A stretch of 64,000 nt of DNA from Glycine soja (taxonomy: Eukaryota > Streptophyta > Magnoliopsida > Fabales > Fabaceae), in NCBI RefSeq assembly GCF_004193775.1, contig NC_041008.1:5224731-5288730 (forward strand). Direction: 5' to 3'. A program made the translations under genes and the position numbers. The stretch's first letter is position 1. Every line of letters begins with the position of its first letter. The notes beneath the pieces were generated by a model. That model saw only the letters and a list, made by a program, of their open reading frames with translations, did no database searches and was not told where the DNA came from. Below, piece after piece: positions 1 to 13,600 of this stretch.

Positions 1-1037
1 GGTCTAGTTGAAAATTCTGAGTTGAGTGTGACAACACGCCTGGCTTGTGGTGCTGCTGCTGGAACTGTTGGACAAACTGTTGCTTACCCTCTTGACGTTA
101 TCCGTCGAAGAATGCAGATGGTCGGTTGGAACCATGCTGCTTCTGTTCTAACTGGCGATGGAAGAGGCAAAGTTCCACTGGAATACACTGGAATGGTTGA
201 TGCATTCAGAAAAACTGTTCAGCATGAGGGATTTGGTGCATTATACAAGGGTCTGGTGCCCAACTCTGTAAAGGTTAGTCTTCATCTGATGCTCATGATC
301 TATTCTATCTAAATTGTATTATAGACTTTTTCTTGTCTGAAAAAGAAGGTTTGCATTTCCTACCATCATTTTAGAATCTAGATTCTAGAGTAAGATCACT
401 GTTCTAAGGTCACTAGAAAGGCAGAAAATTTGCATGACAGTTTCACATGACATGGATGACTCCTATGTGGGATTCCCTCAATCATTCTCTGCTGACATAA
501 ACCTCTGATATAATAAGCTTGCCTGATTAACCAAAAGCCAAGATTGCAACACTAATTGCTTTGGTTGAGCCACACATTGAGTTATTGATTTTATTAACTA
601 GTTGATGGTTACAGATTAAGATAACAGCAGACATGCACACTAGCTAAACTCAGGATTGTTTACAAATTTTTTACTGTATGCATGGTCTCAAAAATTAGGA
701 TTGCTGTTGAATTTCTTTACTTGTGTTCAAGAACCATGCAAAGAGATCTTTGAGTAGATAATTCCATTTGTTTGATGAAACTACCTAATGGTCCTTTCAA
801 GCTTGGTGTTTAAATTTTTCTCATTTCCCTTGCACTGTAGTCTTTGCAATGTTAAAGAACTTGTATATTTTGTTAAATAAATTTACCTGAACTTATTGCT
901 TAATGGCCTTGTTTTTGTTTATAGCATTCTTTAACTCATTTGATGTTTCACAGGTGGTCCCATCGATAGCAATTGCATTCGTAACATATGAGGTGGTGAA
1001 GGACATTTTAGGAGTTGAGATCAGAATATCGGACTAA
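1..1037 (+). CDS. ADNT1: Mitochondrial adenine nucleotide transporter, ADNT1-type, C-terminal two exons (partial)
   Basis: Seen: the frame is open from base 1 (GLVENSEL...) and runs through an exon ending at 273, before a GT donor at 274. The last exon is 954..1037 (after CAG), ends ...EIRISD and stops with TAA; both exons join in phase 0. The piece holds the third carrier repeat with the signature PLDVIRRRMQM (the P-x-D-x-x-R/K motif of the SLC25 family) and the second half-repeat motif around GALYKGLVPNSVKVVPSIA. Family knowledge: mitochondrial carriers have six membrane helices and exchange metabolites across the inner membrane; ADNT1 of Arabidopsis exchanges AMP/ADP/ATP and has a closely similar C-terminus as I remember it. 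Inference: an intact gene whose 5' exons lie upstream of the window. A related CoA or phosphate carrier is less likely because of the near match to ADNT1 in the last 60 residues. Confidence 0.9.
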
Positions 1038-3378
1038 AGTTTGATAACCTCAGATATCTGTTCACCTGGTGTGGTTTTTCTTTGTTTTCTTTTTTGTAGG
1101 CAAGGGGATGCAGAGATGGTAACTTACAGATATTTTCTTGTTTTTCATCTCTCCAAGGATGAGTTTAGAAACTCTTAGAGATAGTGTCCATAAATTTATT
1201 CCCTTGTTCTATTTGTTTTCCTTGTTCTATTTGTCCATAATAAGTGTTGTGGAAAAACAATGCAAGGACATATCTTCCTAGCTTTCTGCACTAGTTGAGA
1301 AATCATTTTTCTTAGTGGAATTTGCATTTAACTGAAATTTGCTCGCCTCTACCCCCTTCCTATCCATGGATTATTATATGGTTTTGAATGATTAACGTTT
1401 GCTGCTGTGACAATGTTTTTTACTCTTCTTTTGGGAGTCAATTAGAAATAGCAGGGTTGGACGAACACTCTATTTCTGTTTTGCTAGCCCATTGAAATGT
1501 AGCGAACACCTTTTCTGTCCATTTATGCTCAACTGAATTTTGTTTCCCAAACTATTCAGCATTCCAAGTCAAAGCTAGAACCATCAAGTTGAAACTATTT
1601 AGCCATATATTATAATACTTTATTTAGGGTTACAAACACTATAATTAGTAACTAGGTAATAGGGACAAGTAGTCAATTTCTCTCTTTCATTTCTAGTCTA
1701 ATACTTGTGCATTGTTTGGTTACTTTGGTATTTTAATTGCGTGATGAATAACAACTGAAATGCACGATGGCAGATGACACCGTGGGCACAGGAGTTAACT
1801 TTTTGGTGCTGGCGTTGTCCCCATCCTCTTCACTCTGATGAACCACAGCTTCTGATGCTATTGGGATAACTTGATGTAGACCAACTTTTCAAAACAAATT
1901 TTGTAGGAACATCCTTTTTCCTCTTTATGTTGATTTGTAATCCTCCGTGGTAGAAAGATATTACATTTTTCTTCCGTGGCTGATCATAATGGATGAGTAC
2001 GCAACGCTTAATTAGATGTCAATAACTGAGTGCTACAACAATCTTTAAGAGAATTTACTTCCCCCTGTTGCGTTTACAAAAAAAATAAAAGTAGCAGCAG
2101 GATTTCATGTGCCAAATTTTAATCCCCTTTAAACTTAAAGAAATTATCATAAATACATTTTTCTTCAATATTTTGTTTTCCTGAAGCCCTACCCAAAATG
2201 CGGTCTCAAGGTCTTTGGATATAAAATGTTAAGCTTTACCTTTAGTCTCTTGATGATGTCTCTTTATTTCTATTCTTCTGCCATATTCTCTTTCTCTACT
2301 AAAAAAACGCATCATGGATCACAAATTAATTAATGTGAGCTTCCATATGTGCATGCTCATAAGTTAGTAAAAGTAGCTATGGGAGAGGATTCCCAGCTAA
2401 TGACACGGGCTTAATTAGAACCTGCAAACATTGATACAATTTGTCTCAATTCCATGTTTCTTTGTTTGAATAATCCTTCTCCAAATGTGAAGTTATTCGT
2501 TGATCCTTGGTTCTTTGTTTGGTTCGTAACATTGAAAAAATAATATATTAAAAAGTTATATCAAACTTAAGTCAAGTTTTGAGTGAAATCAAGTCTTATT
2601 GAGTCAGTTAAGCAAGGTCCAATTTGACTGAACTCATTTCTAATCCTAATTTAATAAATATTCATGATAACAACCTATCACTGGTACAAGAAATAAATAT
2701 AGTTATCTTTGAGATGGTAATTTCAGAAATATTTTTAAAAAGACAAATATATGTTTCCTATAAGGCTAAAGATAAGTTAGGTTGAGTCGAGAATTCAATA
2801 AAAATTTACTTGTGTTTAACTTACTTAACTTTAATATGATTTTTTTTAGTTTGAACTTAACTCGATTTAAGTGTGCAAATAACTCGATTCAACTCATTAA
2901 TTTGATTAAATTTAAAATTATATTTTACATTTATTTATTTCATAAAAATTGAAATTAATTAAAAGAAAATCAATTGTATGAATTTATAATATAAAATCCG
3001 TTTAGTTCAACCCGTTTCATTGATTCAATTTTAAATTATAATTATTATTTTTTATTTCATACAAAAAATAAAAATAATATTAAACTAATTAAAAAGTCAA
3101 TTATACAAATATAGCATGTAAAGTATATTATTATATATACATCCTATAAATATTCGAGTTATTTCATAAACCAATTAAACTATACATAATTTAAATTCAA
3201 CTTATTTATCAATAAACTAAGTTTTTAATTCAATTTCAAACCAAATTTAGGAAATCAGTCATTAAATAGAATCTCTAATTATGTTCAAACTGGTTTGGTT
3301 TATTGTAAATTTTAAGTATAATGATGAAGTACAAACGAACAAATAATTGTTTTACTATAAATCATGATTTAAATGAAA
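1038..3378. other. 3' UTR and intergenic DNA, no gene seen
   Basis: The first few hundred bases are probably the 3' untranslated region of the carrier gene. The rest becomes very AT-rich after about 2500. There is no open frame with a recognisable protein and no clear repeat boundary. Confidence 0.6.
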
Positions 3379-3589
3379 TATTTTTATGGATAAATAGTGA
3401 TTTTTGCTTTTGAATGTGTAGAGTGCGGACAAATTCATTCTTGAAAGATAAAAATTCAATTTTTAGTCCTCAAAAGTGAAAAAGATGTAACAAATTCACT
3501 CGTCCGTTAATCTCTGCTCGTTATCGTTAATGAAAGAGCCTATGTGACACACGGGGACGAAAATGTCACAATAATGATTGTCAACATAA

Positions 3590-3830
3590 CTATTAGATAG
3601 ATTAAACCAAAATGTCAGTAAGCTACCATTAGACCAAATGTTAGTAATTTTTCATTGGACTAAAATGTGAGTAATTTTTTTGAACCAAAATGTCATTACG
3701 TCTTCATTAGACTAAAATGTTAGTAAGCTACCATTGGACCAAAATATAATTAATTTTCCATTGGACAAAAATATCAATATTTTTTTGGATCAAGATGTCA
3801 GTGTGTTTCCATTGGATTAATTTGTCATAC
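3590..3830. repeat. Subterminal tandem repeats, left arm of the MULE-like element
   Basis: A unit of roughly 30-40 bases with the core ACCAAAATGTCAGTAA and CCATTGGA recurs about seven times with drift. The mirror array on the right arm is at about 4960-5200. Confidence 0.75.
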
Positions 3831-4959
3831 CCCAAATTTCGTTTTATTTAAGGATAAAATATTATTTAATCTTCATCTTCCTCTTTTTTTTTATCATTGT
3901 CAGCATAACATTACAATAAACACTTAAAAATATTAAAACAAATATAAGTTAGAAAAAACATAATAATAAGCATAATATTGATTACTAAACATAATATGTC
4001 TATTGTTATGAAATTTCTAATGTGAAAATACTTTAGCCAAAATATGAGATTCAAATAAAAATACACAACCATTAAGTTAATTCTTACAAAAAATAAGACT
4101 CGACTTAATTTTGTTACTACCTAATATTGTCACAATAGAAAATTTTCAAAATTAACATTTTACCAATGTACAAAAATAATCATTATAACAACGTACTAAT
4201 CATTACAAAATTTTCCAAATTATAATTAGTCAGAATTTACTATAAGTAAAAGATAAACATATCTCATATTTCACTTCTTCAAATCTTGGTAGCGGGGCAG
4301 CCCTAGTGTGGATATGAAACTCATGTAATTCGGTTGGTTCATCCTATGAGATGATACATCTAGGAATATAATTCAAATTTGTGTTGAAGGCCTAATTCTA
4401 AACACAATTGACAATGGTGGAGGTATGAAGTTTGTTTCCTACAACAATTATAAATAGTGATTAGTTATGAATAACACAATTTAACAATAACTGATCACTT
4501 ATATGTAAAAGTCACTCACAACATTAGGAGTTGGAACACTTTGACTAGTAGTTGGAGTTGAAGCACTTTCAGTTTTCAAAATTAACTGCATATTGTTTAA
4601 CTTGTGGAGAAAATTGAGAGCAGTTAATCTCATCCTACAAATATGTAACATCTAACATAAAATAACTTGTAAGCATCAATAAAAATAATTAATCAAATTT
4701 TAAAAAATGTTACTAGTTGTTGTGGTTGCATTTGAGTTACAATGTTTGTTAAAGTAATTATGCTTATTAATCAATATTATGTTATTTGTTTTAATTTGTG
4801 TTTGTTTTCCTAATTTTTTAAGTGTTTATTGTAATGTTATGCTTACAACGATAAAAAATGAAAGAAGATGAAGAATAAATTATATTTTACCTTTAAATGA
4901 AATGAAATTTAAGATCTGACAAATTAGTTTAATGAAAACGCACTAACATTTTTGTCAAA

Positions 4960-5200
4960 AAAAATATTAACATTTTAGTCCAATGAAAAATTACTGACAT
5001 TTTAGTCTAATGGTAACTTACTAACATTTTGGTTCAATAGAAATGTCCTGGTATTTTGGTTGAAAAAAATATTCAAATTTTGATCCAATGAAAAATTACT
5101 AATATTTTAGTCCAATGGTAACTTATTCACATTTTGGTTCAATGGAAATATAATGATATTTTGGTTCAAAAAAATTAATGACATTTTGATCTAATTTATT
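4960..5200. repeat. Subterminal tandem repeats, right arm of the MULE-like element
   Basis: The core ACATTTTGGTTCAATG and the variant ACATTTTAGTCCAATG recur about seven times. They are the reverse complement of the left-arm array and are consistent with transposase-binding repeats or arm homogenisation. Confidence 0.75.
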
Positions 5201-5397
5201 CAGCATCCATGTCGATAATCATTTTTATGACATTTTCATTCATCTATGGTACGTAAGTTTTTTCATTAACATTAATAGACAAAAATTAATGAATAAATAA
5301 ATTTGTTACATATTTTTTATTGTCTTATTTTTTTGATATAAATTTATGAGCGATCAACATGTTTAGAAATAAAAATAATTATTTACCTTATTTTTAT

Positions 5398-5767
5398 TTT
5401 ACACCGCGCCACACGAGAGGTTGCTGGTGGTGGATGTGGCCACAAGAGGAGCCACGACACACCAAACTGTTGTAAACGTCTCTTTGTTTTGACACTAATG
5501 TTGACATTAATTACATCAAACCAGTGCTGCCGGAGGCACATGCAACCCCTTGACGTTTGAATCATTATCTTTCTCTCTCTAAATCTTCTTTTTTTCTTCA
5601 TATTATCGAAGTAAAAATTTAATTTTAATTAGAAAATAACACATATAACCTCTATAAGCATTTAATTTTTTTTATATGCTAAATTAACAATTCGGCTTTT
5701 TTTAAACAACAATTTAATCTTGAAAATATTTTGTTAAGTCAAAAACAGAATGTGGCAGCCTCGACTC

Positions 5768-5815
<48 letters not shown>

Positions 5816-7109
5816 AAGTTGAGTTCACTTTAGCTCTTTTATTTCAATTTGGTAGTGTTAAAAAGGGAGGAAGAAAATGAAGGAGGTTGGAGAAATAGAG
5901 AGGAGACTGGATTCTTTTCTTGTGTTGGTGGCATGGAAATAGAGAAAAAGTGAAACAAAAAACTCTCTTTTTTATTTCTTTAATCAAATGATAAAGTTTG
6001 TCGGTGCTTTTGTTGAAAAAGAGAAATAACCTTCATGTTAAACAATTGATTGTTTTAGAAAAATCAATTTTCATTGTCAACAATAATCTTTTATTCATTT
6101 TTCTTAATTCTTTTCTCTATTCCCTTCTTATTTCTTTTAAATTAAACACTCTTAAAACTCACTCTATTTCCATCTTTCCTAATTCTGTTATCCTAATTTT
6201 CCTCTCTTGTACCAAAACAGAGGATTGATCTTAATTCTCTTTTTTCTTGTGCTATATAACTATGATATTTATATTGGATAGACTAAATAAATGTTTTTTT
6301 ATTACTTATTTCTTATAAGGCATGTTTGAGAAACAACCAAAATTTCTATAAACATTAAAACACCGTCACCAAGCCAAATCACAATATATATGTGAACGAG
6401 TTATTAAAGTTCAAACCTAAACTCCCACAGTATTTACAACTGCTATAAAAACACTAGTATATGTTAACTTTAAATGATGGCATTAAACCTTCTTGTCTTG
6501 AGTAATCTATTACCTATCTTCCGCTTAATTAACGTTTCAAATAGGATTCTTCTATAAAAAAGAAAAAAACAAAACGTTCCAAATAGGATGATATGAGATT
6601 CTAAGCCACTAGGCTAATGAAAAGACTATACAAACCTTTATTTTTTTTATCCCATATGAGAGATTAAATATTTTTAATTCACTGAAATAGAAATTAATCT
6701 CAGATTTTCAGTGAATATAATATAATCTCACAATCATTTGGGTTACCAACCTCTAATTACATCTGTTAAACTTCAACAAATTAATTTTTTTAAAGAAAGG
6801 TTAAATCGATGACGTAGTCATTTAGAGTTTAGACAATAAATAATTTAGGAGAATTAAAACAAAAACATTAAAAAAATCGATTCATAAGAAAAAAATATTA
6901 ATTTATACTATATTTAAATTTGTGTAGCTGGCGGCGGCAAAAGCAAACTAATATCGTGGCAGTACTTTTCGCCTCAGACGTGGACAATCCTATTCCTATA
7001 TGCTCCGAAGCTAACTAGTGAAAAAAAAATTATTAAATTGTGTCCATAATAATTATGATAAATATCTAACACAAACAATCCAAGCTTTGTTCTGAACTTT
7101 AGTATTTAT
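5398..7109. other. Intergenic DNA upstream of the SPA gene
   Basis: AT-rich DNA with a dinucleotide tract and no supported gene. Short open frames here (for example 5383-5601 minus and 5998-6228 plus) have low-complexity composition and match no family I know. The part nearest 7100 probably contains the SPA promoter, but I cannot place a TATA box with confidence. Confidence 0.55.
5771..5812. repeat. (AT)n microsatellite, about 21 units
   Basis: An uninterrupted AT dinucleotide run of about 42 bases, likely polymorphic in length. Confidence 0.95.
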
Positions 7110-7685
7110 TGGTTTTTATTATGTATCATTTGTCAGTGTTGTGGAAATTGGACAAGATATTTTTCCCTGCAAGCAAGGAACTCTTTGAGGTAACCAACCA
7201 AACCAAACCATGCTCCTTATCAGTTCCATTTTATCCATTGCTCCCTGATCTCTCTTTCTCATGCTACTTTCTGTGTTCATTGGTACTATGTGTTGTTGCT
7301 TCACACACTCTATAGTTTCATGTTAGCAAAATGGTTCACTTCATATTTTGTCATCCAACATACCAATTGTGTTTCTTGTTATAAAAAATTGAATAGCTTC
7401 AATACATCTTTGTATGTTTATGTCACCCTTTGAAAATTTTAGAGAGAAAAGGGTAATTTGGCACCCCATTTGTATTGTCCTGGATTAAGTATTTTTCTAA
7501 CAGTAGGTTCTAGGTTTTCACCTTTCAATCATATTCACAATTTGTCACTTTATGTTGAGGTTTTCTCTCTGATGGTATATAACTATTTATTGTATTCTCA
7601 TTGATCTAAATTTTCTTGGTGCAGGTCTTTCAAATTGATTGTAGGAACTTTTGCATTTGGATTTGCATGAATTTTGCTAGAAGAC
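7110..7685 (+). other. Probable 5' UTR of the SPA gene with a leader intron
   Basis: A candidate donor (CTTTGAG/GTAACC) begins at 7190 and a candidate acceptor (TTCTTGGTGCAG) ends at 7624. This would leave a leader exon ending at 7189 and a short leader from 7625 to the start codon at 7686. Inferred from splice consensus only; there is no transcript evidence. Confidence 0.45.
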
Positions 7686-10600
7686 ATGGCTACTGCAAAT
7701 GGTGGGACTGGGACTGAGGAGCACAAGAGGAAATCTAATGATCTTTTTCTTAAGCAAGGGGGACACCAAATCATGCCAAGATCACCTAGATTGTGCACCC
7801 CTATTCGGAAGGAATGGCCGGAGGAGAGTTTGCCAAATGACAATGTGATTGGTTTGAATAGCTATGTTACTTCCTTAGCTGGATCTGGACCTCCTAGTTC
7901 TAGTTTTTGTTCCACAATTGATTCTGAACACATTGTTGAAGAGTTGCCTGTTAGGAATTATGAGAACCAGAATATAAACTTAGTTAACCATCCACATAAT
8001 TCAAGACAGGCAAGGAATCAATTGACTATTGAGTCTAAGTATAATATCTTGAGTAGAGAAGTTGTACCCAAGGTTGAGGAACAGATGCCACTCAGGTTAA
8101 GCAAAGGACTTAAGGGAATTGATTCTGAATTTTGGGGCCTGAAGTCTCTGGCTGGCAAAAGTGTAAATCATGACTCACTGAAAGTCTCAGAAGATATAAG
8201 CAGTATGGGCAAGGCTATCATCTCGAACAATGCACATCTTATTAGCAGTATAACTCAGAGTACTTCATCTGCATATAATTATCCTCAATTGATTGTAAAG
8301 CAAACAAGGAAGGGAAAAGGGGTTATTTGTGAAGATTTAAACAAAAGCTTCAGTATTGGAGGAGCACTTAAGAGTCAAGAGGATGAGAAACTTGGTTTTG
8401 CCGCTAAGTTTCAATCCGAGACACTGGTGAGATCAAATGTTGATGAGAATAATAAGCCTTTATTGGAAGGAACTTTCATGTCTGGTTGCAATGGACTCAA
8501 CTTAAGAGACTGGCTGAAGTTCAAAGGACATAAAATGAATAAATCAGGAAGGATTCATATATTTAAGCAAGTATTGGAATTGGTTGATTTTGAACACTCT
8601 CAAGGACTCGTCTTGCTAGACTTTCGACCATCTTGTTTCACTTTATTGCCTTCAAGTAAAATTAAGTATATTGGTTCATTTGGCCAACAAGAGTTAGATT
8701 ATGAAGTCATGACATGTAATGTGACTAGGAAAAGGCCTTTGGAACAGAATACCTGTGCTTGCCAGAGTTTGAGTACAAAGCAGAAAAAGCTCTGTGAGGA
8801 GACAGGATCTTCTAGGCAGCAGCATCACTGTACCAGTATTCATGGCTGCCAGACGACAGTAAATCAAACTGACTCCGACACAAACAGACCTGTGGAATCA
8901 AGGAGTAAAGAAAGTCTATGCCAAAATAATTCTACTTGTACTGAAGAAAAGCAGTTTATGTCTGTGCTTAATAAGTTAGAAGAGAAGTGGTATTGTAGTC
9001 CTGAAGTGCTCAACGATGGAGTTTGCACATTTTCATCAAATATTTATAGCCTTGGAGTTCTCCTTTTTGAGGTAAGCAAACAATGTGTCTCACACATTGT
9101 TACTTTTCATAAAGCTTTTATCCAGTATTAGTATTATTTTTTCTTGATAGCCAGCCAAATTATTTTGTTGGACTGCATTAACCAAACTACCCATGGAGTT
9201 TTAATATACATCATTATTCATTTTTTCCCAGTATGTTAATGAAATGATATGAGATTTTGGTTGCTGCAACCTAGCAAGAAATTACTTCCAAGCGGGACAT
9301 ATCTGTTTGACATATCGTACCAAACCTTTGGAAATGACATTGAAACACGACTTAAGGAGTTTTAAATTTTCTGGATCAGAGTTGTTAAACATGTTATTTT
9401 TTTTAAGTATTTCAGTTTCTTCTAATCATACTCAAAGATGAACTATTTAAATATGTTAATCTTTTTAACATTTAAGTGGATGATTCTCTCAGTTGCTGTG
9501 CAATATTGAGTCATGGGAGACACATTCAACTGCGATGTTGGATTTGTGTCATAGAATCTTACCACCTAAATTTCTAGCAGAAAATCCAAAGGAAGCTGGT
9601 TTTTGTCTTTGGCTTTTGCATCCTGAACCTTCTTCTCGCCCCAATGCCAGGTGACGAAATATGGTGCTTTTCTTATATTTGCTGATATCTTTCTGTCTCA
9701 TTTGAATCTCTAAAGTTTTTCTTACTCAAGTGTGTTCTCACAGTGTCATCTTCAATGGCTTCACAATGGATGATGATAGTAGTAATACACTGATATTGAG
9801 GGGAATTTAGGGTACCATGTGAAAATTTAAATTTTTACCATGCTTTTGTCTGGCCATGCATATGATTGAGTGGTGTAACTACACAACTGCACAAGCCTGT
9901 CGCTATCTTAGTCCAAGGAGCAATGTATGTAGTAGTGCAAAGTTTTGATTGCTATAGTTGTGTAACTAGCATTATTCCATTTGGTTGCATCACTTATGTA
10001 CAGCTCTAGTTATTAACTTTTATCAGTAGTCACAACTTCTCAAGTACTTTCTAAATTCTGTGTGAAACTCCTTAATATGATAATGTTGCGTGATGTTCTT
10101 ATTGTACAACACAGCTTATAGACGATAAACAGAAGCTCGTTATTGACTTGATTTGATAGCCAGATTGCTATTATTCTTATTACTCAATGTTTGACAAACC
10201 AGAGAACTAAAACGGAGAAAAGTTCTAGAATGGCTTTAAGCTCCAAAAAACTGGATCAAGTATCCATTTGTGTAAATGTGACTAGGAAACTGTTGCTGAT
10301 TACTGCATTTCGTTTTTAGTTTCCTTTGTTAAGAGCATGATTCTTTTTCTTTTTTTCTTTTTTGTTGAGAGCATGCTATACAGGTGCTAATCACTTTTTA
10401 GTTTTTGGCATTTCTTTATTTTTCAGATTCCATTCTAGATCCTTGTGCTAACTATTTTTGGCCATTGGCATCTTGGACTTCTTGGCTCTTTGTAATTGAA
10501 AATACCTGTCAGAAAAATGACTTCATTTCTTCTATTTCCTTAATATGTTTAAATAATCATTGGCTAAAAGAATATTGATATAGATCTTGATGGGGATCCT

Positions 10601-13600
10601 GTTTCTTTTTTAGTCTAGTAATTCTGTGTTTATGTATAACAGAATGATTTTAGACTCTGAAGTTATTCGTGAATCAAAGGAATCAAATTCTGTAGATGAT
10701 GTTGGAATATCTGATGATGAGGCTGAAACAGAGCAATTACTAGATTTTCTAATTTTATTCAAAGAAGAAAAGAAAAAACGGGAAGCGAAGTTGAAAGAAG
10801 AGCTAAATTTATTGAATGAAGATATGAAGGAGGTAGAAAGAAGTTATTCATTTGTGACAGATTCAGTATTTCCTTTGGTGCAAATAAACAATCCTGAATT
10901 GAGAGGAGACAGTTTACATTTTCAAGATTCTTCCGGTTCAGACATTAGTAGATCCATTCGAAGGTTGTTTGGTGATGAAGAAAGATATATGAGTAACATA
11001 AATCAGCTAGAGAATTCTTACTTTTCCTCGAGATTTCGAGTCCTGCCAAAAGAAGCTTCATCTGTTTCAATCAATGATAAAAATGTGATGGAAAGTAGAT
11101 GGAGGTTGCCTCAAGTAGAGAATGTTAATAAGGAGTCTAGAAGAATTCAGAGTTCTGTTGGTTGTCTAGGATCCTTCTTTGAAGGTTTATGCAAGTTTGC
11201 TCGTTACAGCAAGTTTGAAGAGTGTGGCAGATTAAGGAATAGAGATTTGCTTAGTTCTGCCAATGTAATGTGTGCTTTAAGTTTTGACCGTGATGAGGAT
11301 CACATTGCAGCAGGAGGAGTTTCAAAGAAAATCAAGATTTTCGACCTCAATGCTATTTCAAGCAATTCTGTTGACATCCAGTACCCAGTAGTTGAGATGT
11401 CAAATAAATCAAAGCTTAGTTGTGTGTGCTGGAACCCTTACATAAAAAATCATCTGGCATCTACTGACTATGATGGTGTGGTTCAGGTGTGTAATCCTTT
11501 GCAACATTAGAACTATAGTTGATGAAAGTCTAAATATGTTTTTAGTTCAAGCAAATATAGAAAATTTTTGTTTGTCCTTAAATTTTTTCTGTTGGTTTTA
11601 GTCCTTGCAATTTTCTTTTAAAATAATCCTTATCATCATTTAATGATGACATAGTATATGTTGGCGATCAGTAAGAGATGGTTTATGACGTGACATGTCA
11701 AGCAAATATGATGCATACCACGTTGATTATAGGGACTACTTTAAATTTTTTTATAGTTTATAAAAACTAAAACTAACAATTTCTTTTGCAGGTATTAAAA
11801 CTAAAATTTATCATATTTGCAAGCACTAGCAAACATATTAAGCCTTCTCCTCAATATATATATTAAACCTTGATGAAAACTAATTTTAGTCTTGTCCTTT
11901 CATTCATACCAACCAAGCTTTCATTGCTTTTGCTATTGACTATTTCTTAGGTTTCATTGACATTAATAACATAACTTGTATGGATGAATTCAGATGTGGG
12001 ATGCAGACACTGGTCAGCCATTGTCTCAATACATGGAGCACCAAAAGAGAGCTTGGTCTGTTCACTTTTCTTTGTCAGACCCAAAAATGTTTGCTAGTGG
12101 AAGTGATGACTGCTCTGTCAAACTGTGGAATATCAGTGAGGCATGCTTTTTTTAATGCATTCAAATAGCAAATGATTACTAACACAATATATTGGTATTT
12201 ATATGATTTGAAGTTATATAGTAGAATATCCTTCATGTTCTTTTGTCTCTTCGCCGGAAAATAATAAAGAATAATATGAAAAGAAACATAAGTATCATTA
12301 GAGAAGGCACAGTTGAATGCCTTTGCTTCAGAGCATGTAACAATTGTCTCAAATGATGTTGTTTTTGCAGAGAAATTCTCTGGGAACCATCTGGAACCCT
12401 GCCAATATATGCTGTGTTCAGTTCTCTGCTTACTCAACAAATCATCTATTTTTTGGATCTGCTGATTACAAGGTTTATGGCTATGATCTTCGTCACACTA
12501 GAATCCCTTGGTGCACATTAACTGGTCATGGCAAAACTGTTAGCTATGTAAAATTTATAGATGCTGAAGCAGTTGTCTCTGCTTCCACTGACAACTCTTT
12601 GAAGCTTTGGGACCTGAAGAAAATCAGCTCTTCTGGTTTGTCATCTGATGCTTGTGCCGTGACCTTTAAAGGTCATAGTAATGAAAAGGTTGGTTTCTAT
12701 ACACATTTAACCTCACTTTCTTGTCTTTTGTTTGTTCTAATTTGTTTTTAGTTCATGATCCTGATTATCTTTTTCTTCTTCTCCAGAATTTCGTGGGATT
12801 ATCAGTTTTGGATGGATACATTGCATGTGGTTCAGAATCTAATGAGGTATAGCTTTTGTTTTATCATAACATTGACTTTGAAATATTAGTCTGATTTCTG
12901 CCTCCCTTGAATGCTGATTGTCATGAGACTTGCAAAATATTTCAAATCCTGCACTACATGTGGGCAAGGAAACTAGTTCTTTAATTTTTTGGGATTATTC
13001 TCTTTTGGGTTACTTGATTATTTAGTAGCCTGATCATAAAATGCTGTTACGTATAGGCTAATCTCACTTAGCATTGTCAATGCTTTCATCATTCATTGTT
13101 CATCAATAAATGATCTTGCTAATCTCACATAACATCAAGCTAATATTGCAATCGTGATGGAAACAGCTTAAAATTTTGACTGGTAAGTAGTTCATTGGTT
13201 TAACTTCAAGCCAAGGTTATGCATATTGAATGTAGCAGCTACCACTTTATCTGTTTTGGAACACCAAGTTTATCATTTATACAAATGGAAGATGCTTGGA
13301 GTTCATATATAGGTCCTGTATCTAATTTAATGTGTACAATTAGAGAATACCAGTATCACCCGTTCTTACAATTAATACATAAGATGAGGTGATTCATATT
13401 TACAGCATGCTGATGATATTTATGGGAGCTTGCTGCTCTTAATTGTATTTGCTAGAAAATGTGGGATAACAAGATACAAATTCTAATTCATTTTAAACAT
13501 TTCTACCTTTCAGGTGTACTGTTATCACAAATCACTGCCGGTGCCAATTGCTACTCATAAATTTGAGTCAGTTGATCCTATTTCTGGCCATCTAAATAGT

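Larger units (their letters stand above)
3379..5397. mobile_element. Non-autonomous MULE-like element with long inverted arms and 9-bp target duplication
   Basis: Seen: the identical 9-mer TATTTTTAT lies at 3379-3387 and 5389-5397 and brackets a 2001-bp element (3388-5388). The left end (GGATAAATAGTGATTTTT) pairs imperfectly with the reverse complement of the right end (AGGTAAATAATTATTTTT). Inverted similarity continues inward for about 0.6 kb on each side (to about 3990 and from about 4730), including matching blocks around 3520-3580 and 5210-5280. No transposase frame is visible. Family knowledge: Mutator-like elements make 9-bp duplications and often have long inverted ends. The target 9-mer is AT-only, so its value comes from lying exactly at the ends of the arms. 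Confidence 0.82.

Noticed and set aside
5383..5601. Minus-strand 72-residue open frame straddling the MULE edge
   Set aside because: It crosses the element boundary, has basic low-complexity composition and no family resemblance.
7598..7843. Minus-strand open frame opposite the SPA start
   Set aside because: Shadow of the SPA first exon; no independent support.
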